Source: DASPJQ01 sp035299065 (GTDB lineage Bacteria; Bacteroidota; Bacteroidia; Flavobacteriales_D; UBA2798). From it: a stretch of 23,782 nucleotides of DNA. Of this stretch, positions 22,849-23,782 are shown piece by piece. The notes under the pieces were generated by a model that made no database searches, was not told the origin of the DNA, and saw only the letters and a list, made by a program, of their open reading frames with translations. Both the position numbers and the translations under genes were made by a program. The stretch's first letter is position 1, and each line of letters opens with the position of its first letter. Location: contig DATGXI010000030.1 in assembly GCA_035299065.1 (NCBI GenBank), positions 1 to 23,782 of the forward strand, given 5' to 3'.

Positions 22849-23782
22849 TAAGCCACCTTCAAATGACTAATCTTTGCCCGGCTGAATTTTTCATTGGCAT
22901 AATTGAAATCAACTTTCAATTCTTTTACTTTTCCTTCACTTGGTATTTCAAACATGGCGTCTGATAAAATGGCTTCGCAAATACTGCGCAAACCACGTGC
23001 ACCTAATTTGTAGGTAAGTGTTTTTTCCACAATAAAATCAATGGCTTCTTTGGTGAAACTTAATTTCACACCATCCATTTCAAACAATTTTACATACTGG
23101 CGTATCAATGCGTTTTTAGGTTCGGTTAAAATTCTGCGCAAGGTTGATTCGTTCAAATTATCAAGGTAGGTAAGCACCGGAAAACGTCCAATTAACTCGG
23201 GTATTAAACCAAAACTGCGTATGTCGGTTGGAATAATGTATTGTAAAATGTTTTCTTTGTTACCCTGAAAATCTTTTGCGGTATTGGAAAATCCAAGTGT
23301 GTTGGTGTTCACCCTGCGGCCAATAATGCGGTTAATACCGTCAAAAGCACCTCCGCAAATAAATAAAATATTCTTGGTGTTTACCTGTATCATTTTTTGG
23401 TCAGGATGCTTACGCCCGCCTTGTGGTGGTACGTTTACAACACTTCCTTCAAGGAGTTTTAACAAGGCTTGTTGCACACCTTCACCACTCACGTCACGTG
23501 TAAGTGACGGGTTGTCGCTTTTACGTGCAATTTTATCTATCTCATCAATAAAAACAATGCCCTGTTCAGCGGCTTCAACATTGTAATCTGATGCTTGCAA
23601 TAAACGTGAAAGGATTGATTCAACATCTTCACCAACGTATCCGGCCTCGGTCAAAACGGTAGCATCAGCAATGCAAAACGGTACATTTAGAAGGCGTGCA
23701 ACAGTGCGTGCAAGCAATGTTTTTCCGGTTCCGGTTTCACCAACTATTATAATATTTGATTTTTCAATGTCAATGTCTTCTT
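22848..23782 (-). CDS. clpX: ATP-dependent Clp protease ATP-binding subunit ClpX (5' end outside window)
   Basis: This is the C-terminal three quarters of ClpX, the AAA+ unfoldase that feeds tagged proteins to ClpP. The frame is open to the window edge. Just inside it reads IIIVGETGTGKT, a Walker A motif (about 23718-23750), so the apparent start at 23717 is only a leucine within the Walker A region. Further motifs are EAGYVGEDVES, Walker B IVFIDEIDKI, LLKLLEGSVVNVPPQGGRKH, the ClpP-docking loop LGF in NTNTLGFSNTA, sensor-1 region IPELIGRFPV and sensor-2 GARGLRS. The zinc-binding N-domain is outside the window. GETGTGKT instead of the proteobacterial GPTGSGKT is usual for Bacteroidota. It ends SHLKVA next to a 7-bp-period repeat. 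Confidence 0.96.
   Translation of the reverse strand, partial: EDIDIEKSNIIIVGETGTGKTLLARTVARLLNVPFCIADATVLTEAGYVGEDVESILSRLLQASDYNVEAAEQGIVFIDEIDKIARKSDNPSLTRDVSGEGVQQALLKLLEGSVVNVPPQGGRKHPDQKMIQVNTKNILFICGGAFDGINRIIGRRVNTNTLGFSNTAKDFQGNKENILQYIIPTDIRSFGLIPELIGRFPVLTYLDNLNESTLRRILTEPKNALIRQYVKLFEMDGVKLSFTKEAIDFIVEKTLTYKLGARGLRSICEAILSDAMFEIPSEGKVKELKVDFNYANEKFSRAKISHLKVA

Overview
The window reads as chromosomal DNA of a Bacteroidota bacterium. The evidence is a PorP/SprF-type protein, a giant repeat protein with a gliding-motility/type IX secretion (T9SS) type B C-terminal sorting domain, a fused HU-CCDC81/SPOR envelope protein, tandem rhomboids next to mutL, AT-rich sequence (roughly 40% GC by eye), TAnnTTTG-type promoter elements and little Shine-Dalgarno signal. 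A flavobacteria-like lineage is plausible, but the family cannot be fixed from this sequence. No transposase, integrase, CRISPR array, tRNA, rRNA or known defence cassette was seen.

Layout. (1) 1-3533, plus strand: 3' part of mutL, two rhomboid proteases and an exo/endonuclease-phosphatase-fold protein, closely packed as one unit. (2) 3717-5528: typA/bipA with its own promoter element and terminator. (3) 5624-6955: HU-like/transmembrane/SPOR envelope protein. (4) 7058-9128: a leader-poor gene for a soluble periplasmic-binding-protein-fold protein, followed after 1 bp by an exported probable beta-propeller. (5) 9130-15677, minus strand: a 1255-residue adhesin-like protein with nine exactly 88-residue repeats, then a PorP/SprF protein with a coiled coil and SPOR-like tail, then bioA, whose start codon lies inside the terminator hairpin that follows porP. 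(6) 15887-17227, plus strand: acidic helical-repeat protein plus secG, then a terminator. (7) 17371-21709: elbB, leucyl aminopeptidase, phosphoglycerate mutase, methionine aminopeptidase and a zinc-ribbon methyltransferase in a tight run. (8) 21710-21979, minus: small unknown protein. (9) 22213-22404: 63-residue acidic lipoprotein followed by three hairpins. (10) 22500-22820: no gene. (11) 22848 to the edge, minus: clpX, 5' part missing.

How they fit together. Most genes are housekeeping: mismatch repair, translation stress, glycolysis, protein maturation, protein unfolding and SecG export. The accessory interest is the minus-strand cell-surface block. Its repeat protein carries a T9SS sorting domain, and its neighbour combines an outer-membrane PorP/SprF barrel with a periplasmic SPOR-like tail. 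In known systems PorP/SprF-like partners work with such secreted proteins, so the pair may be a dedicated secretion/anchoring module. I did not find a clearly new multi-gene system. The best leads are this module, the terminator/start-codon overlap at bioA, a 7-bp-period repeat that also encodes a signal peptide, and very short predicted mRNA leaders.
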